A stretch of DNA of 64,000 bases. Source: JBARDN01 sp963755705. Lineage in GTDB: Bacteria; Desulfobacterota; Binatia; Binatales; Binataceae. Location: the NCBI GenBank assembly GCA_963755705.1, contig CAVWKW010000005.1:434001-498000 (forward strand). The letters are read 5' to 3'. Shown piece by piece: positions 35,508 to 44,180 of the stretch (position 1 is the stretch's first letter; every line of letters starts with the position of its first letter). The position numbers and the translations under genes are program-made. The notes beneath the pieces were generated by a model. The model did not search any database. It worked only from the letters and a program-made list of their open reading frames with translations, and was not told the DNA's origin.

Positions 35508-37010
35508 ATGCGGTCAACGCCGCTGCAATTGATTCTCGGCTTCTGGGCGATCCATTCGGATCTGCGAGATTTCGCCGAATCCATCACAATTCTCGCCGCG
35601 CTGGTGGTGGCCTTCTCGCTCAGGCGCCGGCGTTCCTCGATCAGTTCGAACACCTTCGTGCTGATCGCGTCGGGTTTGATCCTCGACGTCGCCTCGACGC
35701 TGATACATCGCCGCGATATCGCCGAGAAAATCGCCGCCGCCGCGCTGGTCCTGTTCCTGTTCGGAGTTATCCGGCTGCTGCTCGAAGCGCTTGACGGGGC
35801 TACGCGGCGCGGGCGCGCGCACTTCTCGACCATCTTCAAAGACCTGGTGATGTTCGTGTTGTGGGCGGTGGTCGCGGGCGTCGTCTTGTACACCGACTTC
35901 GGCTTTCAGCCGCTATCGATTCTAACCACGACCACCGTGGTTGCCGCGGTCGTCGGTCTCGCGCTGCAAGAATCGCTCAGCAACGTGTTCAGCGGGCTGA
36001 TGCTCCAGCTTGGCAAACCATTCGAGCCGGGCGATTGGGTGCGCGCGGGCAACTACATCGGACGGGTGCGCGGAATCGGATGGCGCTCGACCACCGTCGT
36101 CACCCGCGCGCACGAGCGGCTCGAGGTTCCGAACTCGCTGGTCAGCAAAGACGTGCTGGTGAATTTCAGTGGCGCGATCGGCGATGAAATCTCAGTCGGA
36201 ATCGCCTACGACGTGCCGCCCAATCGCGTGCGCGAAGTCCTGGTCAAGGTGCTGCACGATATTCCGCACGTGCTGCGCGACCCGGCGGTGGAAGTGCTGC
36301 CCTGGGAGTACGGCGACAGCGCGATTCGCTATCGGATCAAATTCTGGATCGACGATTATGCGCTGCTCGAGCGTATCCATTCCGAAGTCGTGTCGAGCCT
36401 GTGGTACGCGCTGCGGCGCAACCGGATTGATATTCCCTATCCGATGCGCACGCTCGAGCTGCGGCGCGAACGCCGCGTGCGGATCGGCGTCGGCGAAGCC
36501 GAATACGAAGCCGAGATAATGACCGAGCTGCGCAAAGTTCCGTTTCTGGCCGAGCTGACCGACGCCGACCTTCACTTTCTCATTCCCACCGTCCAGGTGC
36601 ATCAGTTTGGCGCGGGCGAAGTGTTGGTACGCAAGGGCGAGCCGGGTGAAACCATGTTCATCGTGCGCCGCGGCACGGTCGAGATAATCGGAACCGCACA
36701 GGACGGGACCGAGCGCCATCTCGCCTACGGCGGAGCGTCGCAGATCTACGGCGAGGGCGCGCTCTTAAACGGCGACCCGCGCAACGCGACGATCAAGGCG
36801 GTGACCGATACCGAAGTGCTCGAGATGAACCGCGACGGCTTCGCCCGCCTGTTCCGCGAGCATCCGAAAGCGGCCGAGGCGATCAGCGAAATCGTTGCTC
36901 AGCGCCAGCTCGACCGCGAAAAGACGCTGCACGTCGAACAACATGCCGACGGCAAGATGACCCGAGCGCAACGAGTCCTCGAGCGGATGCGCGAGCTGCT
37001 GGATTTCTAG
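35508..37010 (+). CDS. MscS-type channel with C-terminal cyclic-nucleotide-binding domain
   Basis: 500 residues. About four transmembrane helices (to residue ~165) lead into the MscS pore and beta domain (VVGLALQESLSNVFSGLMLQ; FEPGDWVRAGNYIGRV; VPNSLVSKDVLVNFS). A cyclic-nucleotide-binding domain lies at about 345-460 (VQVHQFGAGEVLVRKGEPGE, IYGEGALLNGDPRNATIKA). The Arg of the phosphate-binding cassette is present (PRNATIK). Known relatives gate in response to membrane tension and bind cNMP; ligand here unproven. Confidence 0.92.
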   Translation: MRSTPLQLILGFWAIHSDLRDFAESITILAALVVAFSLRRRRSSISSNTFVLIASGLILDVASTLIHRRDIAEKIAAAALVLFLFGVIRLLLEALDGATRRGRAHFSTIFKDLVMFVLWAVVAGVVLYTDFGFQPLSILTTTTVVAAVVGLALQESLSNVFSGLMLQLGKPFEPGDWVRAGNYIGRVRGIGWRSTTVVTRAHERLEVPNSLVSKDVLVNFSGAIGDEISVGIAYDVPPNRVREVLVKVLHDIPHVLRDPAVEVLPWEYGDSAIRYRIKFWIDDYALLERIHSEVVSSLWYALRRNRIDIPYPMRTLELRRERRVRIGVGEAEYEAEIMTELRKVPFLAELTDADLHFLIPTVQVHQFGAGEVLVRKGEPGETMFIVRRGTVEIIGTAQDGTERHLAYGGASQIYGEGALLNGDPRNATIKAVTDTEVLEMNRDGFARLFREHPKAAEAISEIVAQRQLDREKTLHVEQHADGKMTRAQRVLERMRELLDF

Positions 37011-37016
37011 CGGCGT

Positions 37017-37316
37017 TCAGGCGGCGCGCTGCGATTTGATTCGCGCAACCGCCGCAGGCCTCAGGTTCTTGCGCGCGATTTTGAGATCGTAATGAGTCTG
37101 TAGATTGAGCCAGAACTCCGGGCTGTTGCCGAAGTAGAGACCCAATCGCAGCGCGGTATCCGCGGTGATCCTGCGGCGGTTGTTCACGATCTCAGCGATC
37201 CGGTTCGGCGAAATGCCGATAGCCTTTGCGAGCTGGTTCTGCGACAGACCGTATTCGGCCAGAAATTCCTCTCTGAGCATCTCGCCAGGCGTGACGGGCG
37301 CAAATTCTTTCTTCAT
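37017..37316 (-). CDS. higA: HigA-type antitoxin
   Basis: 99 residues from ATG 37316, preceded by AGGAGA at 6 bases; the upstream TTG 37340 would overlap the toxin frame. XRE/HTH fold: PGEMLREEFLAEYGLSQNQL and GISPNRIAEIVNNRRRITAD, then the typical FWLNLQTHYDLKIA. HigA neutralises HigB and represses the operon, here reading toxin first (HigB order). Confidence 0.9.
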   Translation of the reverse strand: MKKEFAPVTPGEMLREEFLAEYGLSQNQLAKAIGISPNRIAEIVNNRRRITADTALRLGLYFGNSPEFWLNLQTHYDLKIARKNLRPAAVARIKSQRAA

Positions 37317-37326
37317 CGAAGTTCTC

Positions 37327-37604
37327 CTAGTGATAGTCAACTATTCTGACCTCGCGGGCGTCACCGGCGTACCATTTGAAAATAATACGCCACTGATCAT
37401 TCACCCGGATTGAGTAGAATTCCTCCAGATCTCCTCTGAGCTTTTCCAGCCGATTTGAAGGAGGCACATTTAAGTCCTCGAGACGGCTGGCCGCATTGAG
37501 CGCATCCAACTTGCGCTTGGCACGACGGGCAACGCCTTGAAACTTGCCCACGAACCATCCCAAAAGAGGGCCTCGGTCTGACGGTTGCCGAAGGAATGTC
37601 TCAC
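37327..37604 (-). pseudogene. higB: HigB-type mRNA interferase toxin, apparently frameshifted
   Basis: The frame ending at 37327 reads AKRKLDALNAASRLEDLNVP, NRLEKLRGD and YSIRVNDQWRIIFKW, a good HigB C-terminus, but its first 15 codons depend on a TTG (37563) and lack the usual N-terminal strand. The missing part, VRHSFGNRQTEALFWDG, lies in another frame from GTG 37604. A single lost base near 37553-37560 would reconnect the two halves into about 93 residues, the family's usual length. Either the toxin is inactivated or the sequence has an error. Confidence 0.65.
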
Positions 37605-37614
37605 AAGTTCAATC

Positions 37615-37635
37615 GTATACCGAATCCCGGTATAC
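37615..37635. promoter_or_regulatory. Palindromic operator candidate of higBA
   Basis: GTATACCG (37615-37622) and CGGTATAC (37628-37635) form a perfect 8-bp inverted repeat around 5 bases. It begins 11 bases upstream of the higB GTG, where HigA or HigBA normally binds. Confidence 0.65.
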
Positions 37636-37685
37636 GGGCAACGAGTGCGAGGCAGCCTCGATCGAAGCTTTCTGCCGGCTCCGCG

Positions 37686-38933
37686 TTACGCGATGCCGAG
37701 GAGGCCGCGTTCGAGCTCGTGCAGATTGCGCGCGGCGACGTGCGCGCGGACCTCGCGGGCGTATTGCACGATCGCGCTGTCGCCCGTGCCCCAGCGCGCG
37801 GGCTCTTCCGGATTCAGCCATACGACGGCGCGGCAGTTGCGCGCGATCTCGCGCAGCAAATCGGCGCGCGCCGGACGCCGGTTGTTGCGCCCGTCCCCCA
37901 GGATAACCACCACCGTCTGACGGCCAAGGACCTCGGCGCGACGCTCCCATAGTTCGCCGAGCACGCGCCCGAAATCCGATCGCGCATAGAGGTCGAGCGC
38001 GGGAGTTGTCACCAGGTGGCCGGACTCGAACTCCGCCTCGGCCAGCCGGTCGATATAGACGAAGCTCCGCACGCGATGGAAATGGTCGCGCGCGCCCGCG
38101 ACCAGCTCGAGCATCAGCTCGGCCGCGTAGCGCACCGATCCGGAAATATCGGCCAGGATCGTCAGATCGATCCGCCGCGGTCGCCGCGCGCGAAAGCGCA
38201 GATCGGCCAGCGCGCCTCCGCGCTGCGTCGCAGCGCGAATTGTGCGCCGAAAATCAATTCGCCCAGCCTTCGCGATTCGCAAGCGCCGTCCGAGACGAAC
38301 CCGGAAGCGGCGCTTCAGGATCGCCAGCGTGTCGCGCGCTTGCGCGTACTCGAGATGAGTGTAGGCGGCGAACGGCGCCCGCTCGAGCGCGCGAATCCGC
38401 GCAGCGCGGCCAGTTTCGATTCCGGATTCTGCTTGTCCGGCGTCCCGCGCCGTACGAGCTTGCGCAGCGCGCTCTTCCGTATCGGCCTTTGCGTCGCCGC
38501 GCGTATCGCCCTTGGCCCCGGCGCGATCACCCTTGCGATCTTCTTGATCCTGACGATCGCGCGCTGCGCTCTTTCCGCCGGGACGACTTGAATCCGGCCG
38601 CTCGCGAGGTTTCGAGACTTCGCCCGGTTCCTCGCCGGGACGTCCACGGCCACTTGCCGCGGACTCGAGCTGTCCGCGGTGATCCGGATGCGTCCCGCGC
38701 GTCTTGCCGGCCGCGGGCGCGGAGAAGAACTGTGCGAATGCGTCGTCAAAGACGGTCCGATCGGCTTCGTCCTTGATCAACGCGGCGGCCATCGCCTCGC
38801 GCATTGGCACGCGCTCGAAACCCGCCGCGGCGACGGCGCGGAGCGCGTCGATCGATTCAGCGACCGAGATGCGAACTCCCGCGGCGCGCAGCACGGCGAT
38901 AAAATCGACGACCTGCTCGCGAAACGGAGTCAC
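37686..38933 (-). CDS. VWA (CoxE-like) protein
   Basis: 415 residues. N-terminal helical part (FIAVLRAAGVRISVAESIDA), a long Arg/Asp/Glu/Gly-rich low-complexity segment (about 75-185), then a VWA domain (about 225-400) with metal site LADISGSVRY. CoxE-type proteins act with a MoxR AAA+ ATPase to assemble or metallate partner enzymes. It overlaps the MoxR gene by ATGA. No carbon-monoxide dehydrogenase genes adjoin. Confidence 0.85.
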   Translation of the reverse strand: MTPFREQVVDFIAVLRAAGVRISVAESIDALRAVAAAGFERVPMREAMAAALIKDEADRTVFDDAFAQFFSAPAAGKTRGTHPDHRGQLESAASGRGRPGEEPGEVSKPRERPDSSRPGGKSAARDRQDQEDRKGDRAGAKGDTRGDAKADTEERAAQARTARDAGQAESGIETGRAARIRALERAPFAAYTHLEYAQARDTLAILKRRFRVRLGRRLRIAKAGRIDFRRTIRAATQRGGALADLRFRARRPRRIDLTILADISGSVRYAAELMLELVAGARDHFHRVRSFVYIDRLAEAEFESGHLVTTPALDLYARSDFGRVLGELWERRAEVLGRQTVVVILGDGRNNRRPARADLLREIARNCRAVVWLNPEEPARWGTGDSAIVQYAREVRAHVAARNLHELERGLLGIA

Positions 38934-39802
38934 GGACGGTGCGCCGCCAGCGCCGAAGCTTTCGACTCGACTTTGGCGCGGTCGTCCTCATGCTTGAGCA
39001 GCACGCCCAGCGCGGTCCGAATCGATTCGGAGTCGAGCTCCGCGATTCCCAGCCGCACCAGGGCGCGGCACCAATCGAGCGTCTCCGCGATCGAGGGCGG
39101 CTTGCGCAGTCCGAGCTTGCGCACCGCGCCGACAAAGCGCGCGGCCTCCGCGGCCAGGCGCTCATCGAGGCCCGGGACTTTGAGCGCGATAATTTTCCGT
39201 TCCTGCTCGATTCCCGGGAAGTCGATGAACAGATGAAGGCATCGCCGCCGCAGCGCCTCCGACAACTCGCGTGCGCGGTTCGAGGTCAGCACCACGACTG
39301 GGCGCTCGTGCGCGCGCAATGTTCCAAGCTCCGGGATACTGACCTGAAAATCCGAAAGTAATTCGAGCAGGAACGCCTCGAACTCCTCGTCGGCCTTGTC
39401 GATCTCGTCGATCAGCAGGACCACGCGGCGTGGCGAGGTTATCGCTTTCAGCAGCGGCCGCTCGAGCAGGTACTCGCGCGAGAAAATGTGCTCGGAAAGA
39501 TCTTCCCAGCGTGCGCCGTTGGCCTCGTCGGCCTGCAGACGCAGAAGTTGTTTCTGATAATTCCATTCGTACAGCGCGCGCGCCTCGTCCAGCCCCTCGT
39601 AGCATTGCAGGCGCACCAACTCGGTCGGCAGCATCGCGGCGATCACTTTGGCGACTTCGGTTTTGCCCGCGCCGGCGGGACCCTCGATCAAGAGCGGCTT
39701 CTCGAGCGCAAGCGCAAGAAATACCGCCGTCTCGACCCGCTGATTGGTGATATAGTCCGCGCGCTTGAGGCCCGCGGCGACAGATTCCTGCGTGATATTC
39801 AT
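38930..39802 (-). CDS. MoxR-family AAA+ ATPase
   Basis: 290 residues. Walker A GPAGAGKTEVAKV, Walker B VVLLIDEIDKADEEFEAFLLELLSD-type segment, sensor VLTSNRARELSEALRRRCLH with Arg finger. MoxR ATPases remodel client complexes with VWA partners; the partner gene overlaps downstream. The substrate complex is not in the window. Confidence 0.92.
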   Translation of the reverse strand: MNITQESVAAGLKRADYITNQRVETAVFLALALEKPLLIEGPAGAGKTEVAKVIAAMLPTELVRLQCYEGLDEARALYEWNYQKQLLRLQADEANGARWEDLSEHIFSREYLLERPLLKAITSPRRVVLLIDEIDKADEEFEAFLLELLSDFQVSIPELGTLRAHERPVVVLTSNRARELSEALRRRCLHLFIDFPGIEQERKIIALKVPGLDERLAAEAARFVGAVRKLGLRKPPSIAETLDWCRALVRLGIAELDSESIRTALGVLLKHEDDRAKVESKASALAAHRP

Positions 39803-39810
39803 GCTCGATC

Positions 39811-39839
39811 GGCCCGCTGATGCACCAGCATCGCGGGCC
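39811..39839. repeat. Hairpin between divergent genes
   Basis: GGCCCG...CGGGCC enclosing GATGC...GCATC with a 4-base loop and one bulge. No T-run, so it is not a clear terminator; it lies just upstream of the MoxR start. Confidence 0.4.
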
Positions 39840-39943
39840 CGCCCGGATCAGTCAAATTGCGTGCCTTTGGCGGAAAAATCGCAAATCTGTTAGACGCTGG
39901 ATTCATCGGCGCGAACATGGATTATCGCGCGCGGAGGGTATTC

Positions 39944-40249
39944 ATGGCGACCGCAAAAAAATCGAAACCCGCTGCCGGGCCGCGCACCTTCGCGCTGCAC
40001 TGGGGCTCCGGGATCATCGAGGAAGAGATCCGCGTGGCGACGCCGTATCATGTTCCCTGTATCCAACTCCTCAAGTTCACCGACGGGATGGCGAAAGGAT
40101 CGTACGAGATCCGCTTCTGCGTCTACGACCAACGCGGCCGGTTTCAGCGGATGCCGCTGATTATCGATGCCGACGAGATCGCGAAGATTCGCAGCGCGCT
40201 CGCCAGCGCGCCGAAGCTCAAGAAGATGCTCGCGCAGCTCACCGGCTAG
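39944..40249 (+). CDS. Conserved small protein of unknown function
   Basis: 101 residues from ATG 39944, preceded by GGAGGG; an upstream in-frame start at 39857 is less likely. Contains ALHWGSGIIEEEIRVATPYH, CIQLLKFTDGMAKGSYEIRF and MPLIIDADEIAKIRSAL. I do not recognise a family. Compact alpha/beta protein without signal or membrane segment. Convergent with cysA. Confidence 0.65.
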   Translation: MATAKKSKPAAGPRTFALHWGSGIIEEEIRVATPYHVPCIQLLKFTDGMAKGSYEIRFCVYDQRGRFQRMPLIIDADEIAKIRSALASAPKLKKMLAQLTG

Positions 40250-40258
40250 AGGCAGCGC

Positions 40259-41332
40259 CTAAATCTGGTAAACGAAAACTCGGCTCTGCCTGGGATGAAC
40301 GAAAACTTGCGCGCCGGGTTTGATCGCGAGGATCCGGTAGCGCTCGTGATCGATCTCGACCTGCACCGGATCGCCCCATTCAGCGATCAACTCGACTTTG
40401 ACCTGCGGACCCGCCGCGTTAATCGCTCTGACAGTCGCGCGAAAGTTTTCGTGACCATGCGGGGTGCGGTCCAGCTCGAGCATATGCGGCCGCATGTAGA
40501 GCGCCGCGTTGCCCGAAGCTCCGTTGACCGCGCGCCGGTCAGCGCCGTCAAGTTCGAACACGGTATCGCCAAGATAGACCTTGCCGTTCTCGATTCGGCC
40601 GTGAAACAGATTCACGTTGCCCAGAAAGTTGTAAACGAAAGCGTTCGCTGGATGATGATAGACCTCTTCCGGAGTCCCGACCTGCTCGATTTTTCCCGCG
40701 TTCATCACCACGACGCGATCTGCCAGCTCGAGCGCTTCATCCTGATCGTGCGTGACGAAGATACTCGTGATGCGCAGCTCCTCGTGAAGGCGCTTGAGCC
40801 ATCGCCGGAGCTCCTGGCGCACCTTCGCGTCCAGCGCGCCGAACGGCTCGTCGAGCAGCAGCACCTTGGGTTCGACTGCGAGCGCACGCGCGAGCGCCAC
40901 GCGTTGGCGCTGTCCGCCAGAAAGTTGCGACGGATAGCGGCCGGCAAGAACGTCGAGCTGCACCAGCTTGAGCAGCTTGTGAACTCGCTCGGCGATCTCA
41001 TCCTTGGAGGGGCGCGCTTGCCGCGGCCGCACGCGCAAACCGAACGCGATATTCTCGAACACCGTCATGTGGCGAAACAGCGCGTAATGCTGGAACACGA
41101 ATCCGACCTGCCGTCCGCGCACGCTGATCTTGGTCGCGTCTTCGCCGTGAAAGTGCACCGTCCCGGAGTCTGCGGCTTCGAGCCCCGAGATGATCCGGAG
41201 CAGCGTCGTCTTGCCCGATCCCGAAAGGCCCAGAAGTGCGACCAGTTCGCCTGTCTCGACGCTCAGGCTCACGTTGTCGAGCGCGATGAAGCTGCCGAAT
41301 TTCTTGCCGATGCCGCGAACCTCGATACTCAT
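40259..41332 (-). CDS. cysA: Sulfate/thiosulfate ABC transporter ATPase CysA
   Basis: 357 residues. Walker A GLSGSGKTTLLR, Q-loop FVFQHYALF, signature LSGGQRQRVALARAL, Walker B LLLDEPFGALDAKVR, H-loop FVTHDQDEA, then a C-terminal TOBE-like domain. The FGALDAKVRQELRRWLKRLH segment is characteristic of CysA. It powers sulfate uptake with CysT/CysW; it overlaps cysW by ATGA. Confidence 0.94.
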   Translation of the reverse strand: MSIEVRGIGKKFGSFIALDNVSLSVETGELVALLGLSGSGKTTLLRIISGLEAADSGTVHFHGEDATKISVRGRQVGFVFQHYALFRHMTVFENIAFGLRVRPRQARPSKDEIAERVHKLLKLVQLDVLAGRYPSQLSGGQRQRVALARALAVEPKVLLLDEPFGALDAKVRQELRRWLKRLHEELRITSIFVTHDQDEALELADRVVVMNAGKIEQVGTPEEVYHHPANAFVYNFLGNVNLFHGRIENGKVYLGDTVFELDGADRRAVNGASGNAALYMRPHMLELDRTPHGHENFRATVRAINAAGPQVKVELIAEWGDPVQVEIDHERYRILAIKPGAQVFVHPRQSRVFVYQI

Positions 41333-42243
41333 GCGGCGAGGTCCTCCTCATCCGGCGCGATCTCTTCAGTCACAACATCGGCGCGGCGTCCGACGATCCG
41401 CTTCGCGATCAAGGTCACAACCGCGAGTAAGGTTAAGAGCGACGCGACGGCGAACGCGGTGGTGAACTCGTAGTCATTGTAGAGAATCTCTATATACAGC
41501 GGCATCGTGCTCGTGAGTCCGCGGACGTTGCCGGAGATAACGGACACCGCGCCGAACTCGCCCATCGCGCGCGCGTTGCAGAGGATCACTCCGTAGAGCA
41601 CACCCCACTTCACATTCGGTAGCGTGACGCGAAAAAATGTCTGCCATCCGCTGGCACCGAGCGAGATCGCGGCCTGCTCCTCTTCGGTGCCGCGCGCCTG
41701 CATGATCGGAATCAGCTCGCGGGCAACGAACGGAAAAGTCACGAATGCAGTCGCGAGAATAATTCCCGGTTCGGCGAAAGCGATCTGAATTCCGTGTGCG
41801 CGCAGCCACGGACCGGCGATTCCCTGCGCTCCGAACAGTAGCACGAACAGCATCCCGCCGATTACAGGCGAGACTGCGAACGGCAGATCGAGCAACGTCG
41901 TGAGGAGTCCCTTGCCGCGGAACTCGAACTTGCCGATCGCCCACGCCGCCGCCACGCCAAAGCAGAGATTCATCGGCACCACGACTAGCGCGGTTACAAG
42001 CGTCAGACGGATCGCGCTGCGCGCGTATGGCTCGGAGATCGCTCTGAGGTAAACGCGCAGACCCTCGCGCAGCGCGTATGTGAAGACCGCCGCCAGCGGG
42101 ATGACCAGGAAGACGCCCATGAACAGCATCGCACCTAGCACGATCGCCAGACCGCTGAGTCCCGTTTTGCGGTTGCCGGAGGACGGACGGCTAATCCGCT
42201 CGATGAAGCTCGGGCTCGTTCGTTCAATTCGTATTGCGTTCAT
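41329..42243 (-). CDS. cysW: Sulfate ABC transporter permease CysW
   Basis: 304 residues from ATG 42243, which overlaps the cysT stop; the frame is open far upstream, but that stretch is cysT read in the wrong frame. Six hydrophobic helices and the EAA loop (EEEQAAISLGASGWQTFFRV) mark a BPD permease. It forms the channel with CysT. Confidence 0.93.
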   Translation of the reverse strand: MNAIRIERTSPSFIERISRPSSGNRKTGLSGLAIVLGAMLFMGVFLVIPLAAVFTYALREGLRVYLRAISEPYARSAIRLTLVTALVVVPMNLCFGVAAAWAIGKFEFRGKGLLTTLLDLPFAVSPVIGGMLFVLLFGAQGIAGPWLRAHGIQIAFAEPGIILATAFVTFPFVARELIPIMQARGTEEEQAAISLGASGWQTFFRVTLPNVKWGVLYGVILCNARAMGEFGAVSVISGNVRGLTSTMPLYIEILYNDYEFTTAFAVASLLTLLAVVTLIAKRIVGRRADVVTEEIAPDEEDLAA

Positions 42244-43067
42244 ATGGCATAGATCCGCGAGGTCCAGCGTTGCAGCAGATTGATCGCAAGCAACATCAAG
42301 AACGACGCGAGCAGCATCACGAGCGCGATCGCGGCCGCCGCGTGGTAGTCGAACTGCTCGAGCTCGGTGACGATCAAGAGCGGCGCAATCTCCGTGCGCA
42401 TCGGCATATTGCCCGAGATGAAAATTACCGAGCCGTATTCGCCGATCGCGCGCGCAAAGGCCAGTGCGAAGCCGGTCAAGATCGAGGGCAACACCGCAGG
42501 AAAGATCACGTGGGTGAAAGTTTGAAGGCGGCTCGCGCCCAGAGTCTCGGCCGCCTCTTCGAGTTCGAGATCGAGTTCCTGCAGGACCGGCTGCACCGTC
42601 CTGACCACGAAAGGAACTCCGACGAAAATCATAGCGACCACGACTCCCAAGCGCGTATATGCAACCTTGATTCCGATACGCGCGAAGATTGAACCGGCAA
42701 TTCCGTTGGCCGCGAAGATTGCAGTCAGCGTGATCCCCGCAACCGACGTCGGCAGCGCCAGCGGAAGATCGACGATCGCATCGAAGAGACTCGCGCCCGG
42801 AAAGCGATAGCGCGTCAATGCCCACGCGGTCAGAAAACCCGCCGCCGAATCCACCATCGCGGCGATGAATGCGGCGCCGAAACTCAGCCGATATGCAGCC
42901 GCGACCCTCGGCGACGAAACCACCGACCAGAAATGGCCCAGGCCCATCCCCGCCGCCTGCAGAAAGATGGTCAACAACGGAATCAGGACCAGAAAGCTCA
43001 GATAGACGAGCGTGATCCCCATCGCGAGGCTGAAGCCCGGCAAGACGCTTGGCTGTTTCAGCGCCAT
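42240..43067 (-). CDS. cysT: Sulfate ABC transporter permease CysT
   Basis: 275 residues, six helices, with the EAA loop ELEEAAETLGASRLQTFTHV and AFARAIGEYGSVIFISGNMP, typical of CysT/CysU. It begins MALKQPSVLPGFSLAMGITL, as in CysT proteins. Coupled to cysW by a 4-base overlap. Confidence 0.94.
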   Translation of the reverse strand: MALKQPSVLPGFSLAMGITLVYLSFLVLIPLLTIFLQAAGMGLGHFWSVVSSPRVAAAYRLSFGAAFIAAMVDSAAGFLTAWALTRYRFPGASLFDAIVDLPLALPTSVAGITLTAIFAANGIAGSIFARIGIKVAYTRLGVVVAMIFVGVPFVVRTVQPVLQELDLELEEAAETLGASRLQTFTHVIFPAVLPSILTGFALAFARAIGEYGSVIFISGNMPMRTEIAPLLIVTELEQFDYHAAAAIALVMLLASFLMLLAINLLQRWTSRIYAI

Positions 43068-43104
43068 CGCGATTACCGCCGCGTCCGTTTTTCAGCGCGC
43101 CCGA

Positions 43105-44145
43105 TCATTGCTGATAAATCTGATCGAAGACTCCGCCGTCGGCGAAGAACTTCTTTTGGACCTTGGCCCAGCTTCCGAAGACCTGCTTGAGAGTGAACAG
43201 CTCGATCGGCTGCAGATCTTTCGCGTGCTTTGCCGCAATTGCGGGGTTCGTCGGCCTGAAGTGATTGCGCACGATGATCTCCTGCCCCTCGTCCGAGTAC
43301 AAATATTCGAGATAAGCCTTCGCCAGATCAGTCGTGCCGTGGCGCTGATCAACTTTGTCGATCCATGCGACCGGCGGCTGCGCGACGATGCTTTGTTTCG
43401 GATAGACGATCTCGAATTGGCCCTTGCCCAGCTTGTCGATCGCCAGGTACGCCTCGTTCTCCCACGACAGCAGCACGTCGCCGATGCCGCGCTCGACGAA
43501 GCTGGTGGTCGAGCCGCGCGCTCCCGAATCGAGCACCGGCACGTTTTTGTACAGCGCCTTCACGAACGCTTGTGCTTTAGCCTCGTTGCCGCCCGACGCT
43601 TTGAGCGCGTATCCCCAGGCCGCTAGAAACGCCCATCGCGCGCCGCCCGAGGTCTTCGGGTTCGGCGTTATCACCGAGACTCCCGGGCGAATCAGATCGC
43701 CCCACTCCTTGATCTGCTTGGGGTTTCCCTTGCGGACGAGGAACACCTCGGTGGAGGTGTACGGGCTGCTATCTTTCGGTAGCCTGCTCTGCCAATCCGC
43801 CGGCAAAAGTCCCGCTTGGTCGGAAATAGCGTCGATATCGTAGGCGAGTCCGAGCGTGACCACGTCGGCGTCGAGCCCGTCGATTACTGCGCGGGCCTGT
43901 TTGCCCGAACCCCCATTCGATAACTCGATCGACACGTCCTGTCCGGTCTTTGCTTTCCAGTATTTCACGAACGCGGCGTTATAGTCCTCGTAGAACTCGC
44001 GTGTTGCGTCGTAGGAGACGTTCAGCAGGCGCTGATTTGCCGCACGTGCGGGGGTACTGAGTAGTACACTCGCGATTAAGGCAATCGCGGCAGCCGCAAA
44101 CAGGCTTAACTGAGGCTTCAATCGGTACATTGACTCTATTTCCAT
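43105..44145 (-). CDS. sbp: Periplasmic sulfate-binding protein
   Basis: 346 residues from ATG 44145; ATG 44130 is also possible. The signal peptide ends at about TPARAA. The mature part has LLNVSYDATREFYEDYNAAF, IELSNGGSGKQARAVIDGL, the TPNPKTSGGARW motif and LLSWENEA, all diagnostic for Sbp/CysP binding proteins. It delivers sulfate to CysTWA; 37 bases separate it from cysT. Confidence 0.94.
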   Translation of the reverse strand: MEIESMYRLKPQLSLFAAAAIALIASVLLSTPARAANQRLLNVSYDATREFYEDYNAAFVKYWKAKTGQDVSIELSNGGSGKQARAVIDGLDADVVTLGLAYDIDAISDQAGLLPADWQSRLPKDSSPYTSTEVFLVRKGNPKQIKEWGDLIRPGVSVITPNPKTSGGARWAFLAAWGYALKASGGNEAKAQAFVKALYKNVPVLDSGARGSTTSFVERGIGDVLLSWENEAYLAIDKLGKGQFEIVYPKQSIVAQPPVAWIDKVDQRHGTTDLAKAYLEYLYSDEGQEIIVRNHFRPTNPAIAAKHAKDLQPIELFTLKQVFGSWAKVQKKFFADGGVFDQIYQQ

Positions 44146-44180
44146 ATCCCTGTCGCGGATGCCGCTATGCATCATACCTT

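Noticed and set aside
41329..42825. Longer CysW with 194 extra N-terminal residues
   Set aside because: The extension is cysT read out of frame; ATGA coupling at 42240-42243 defines the start.
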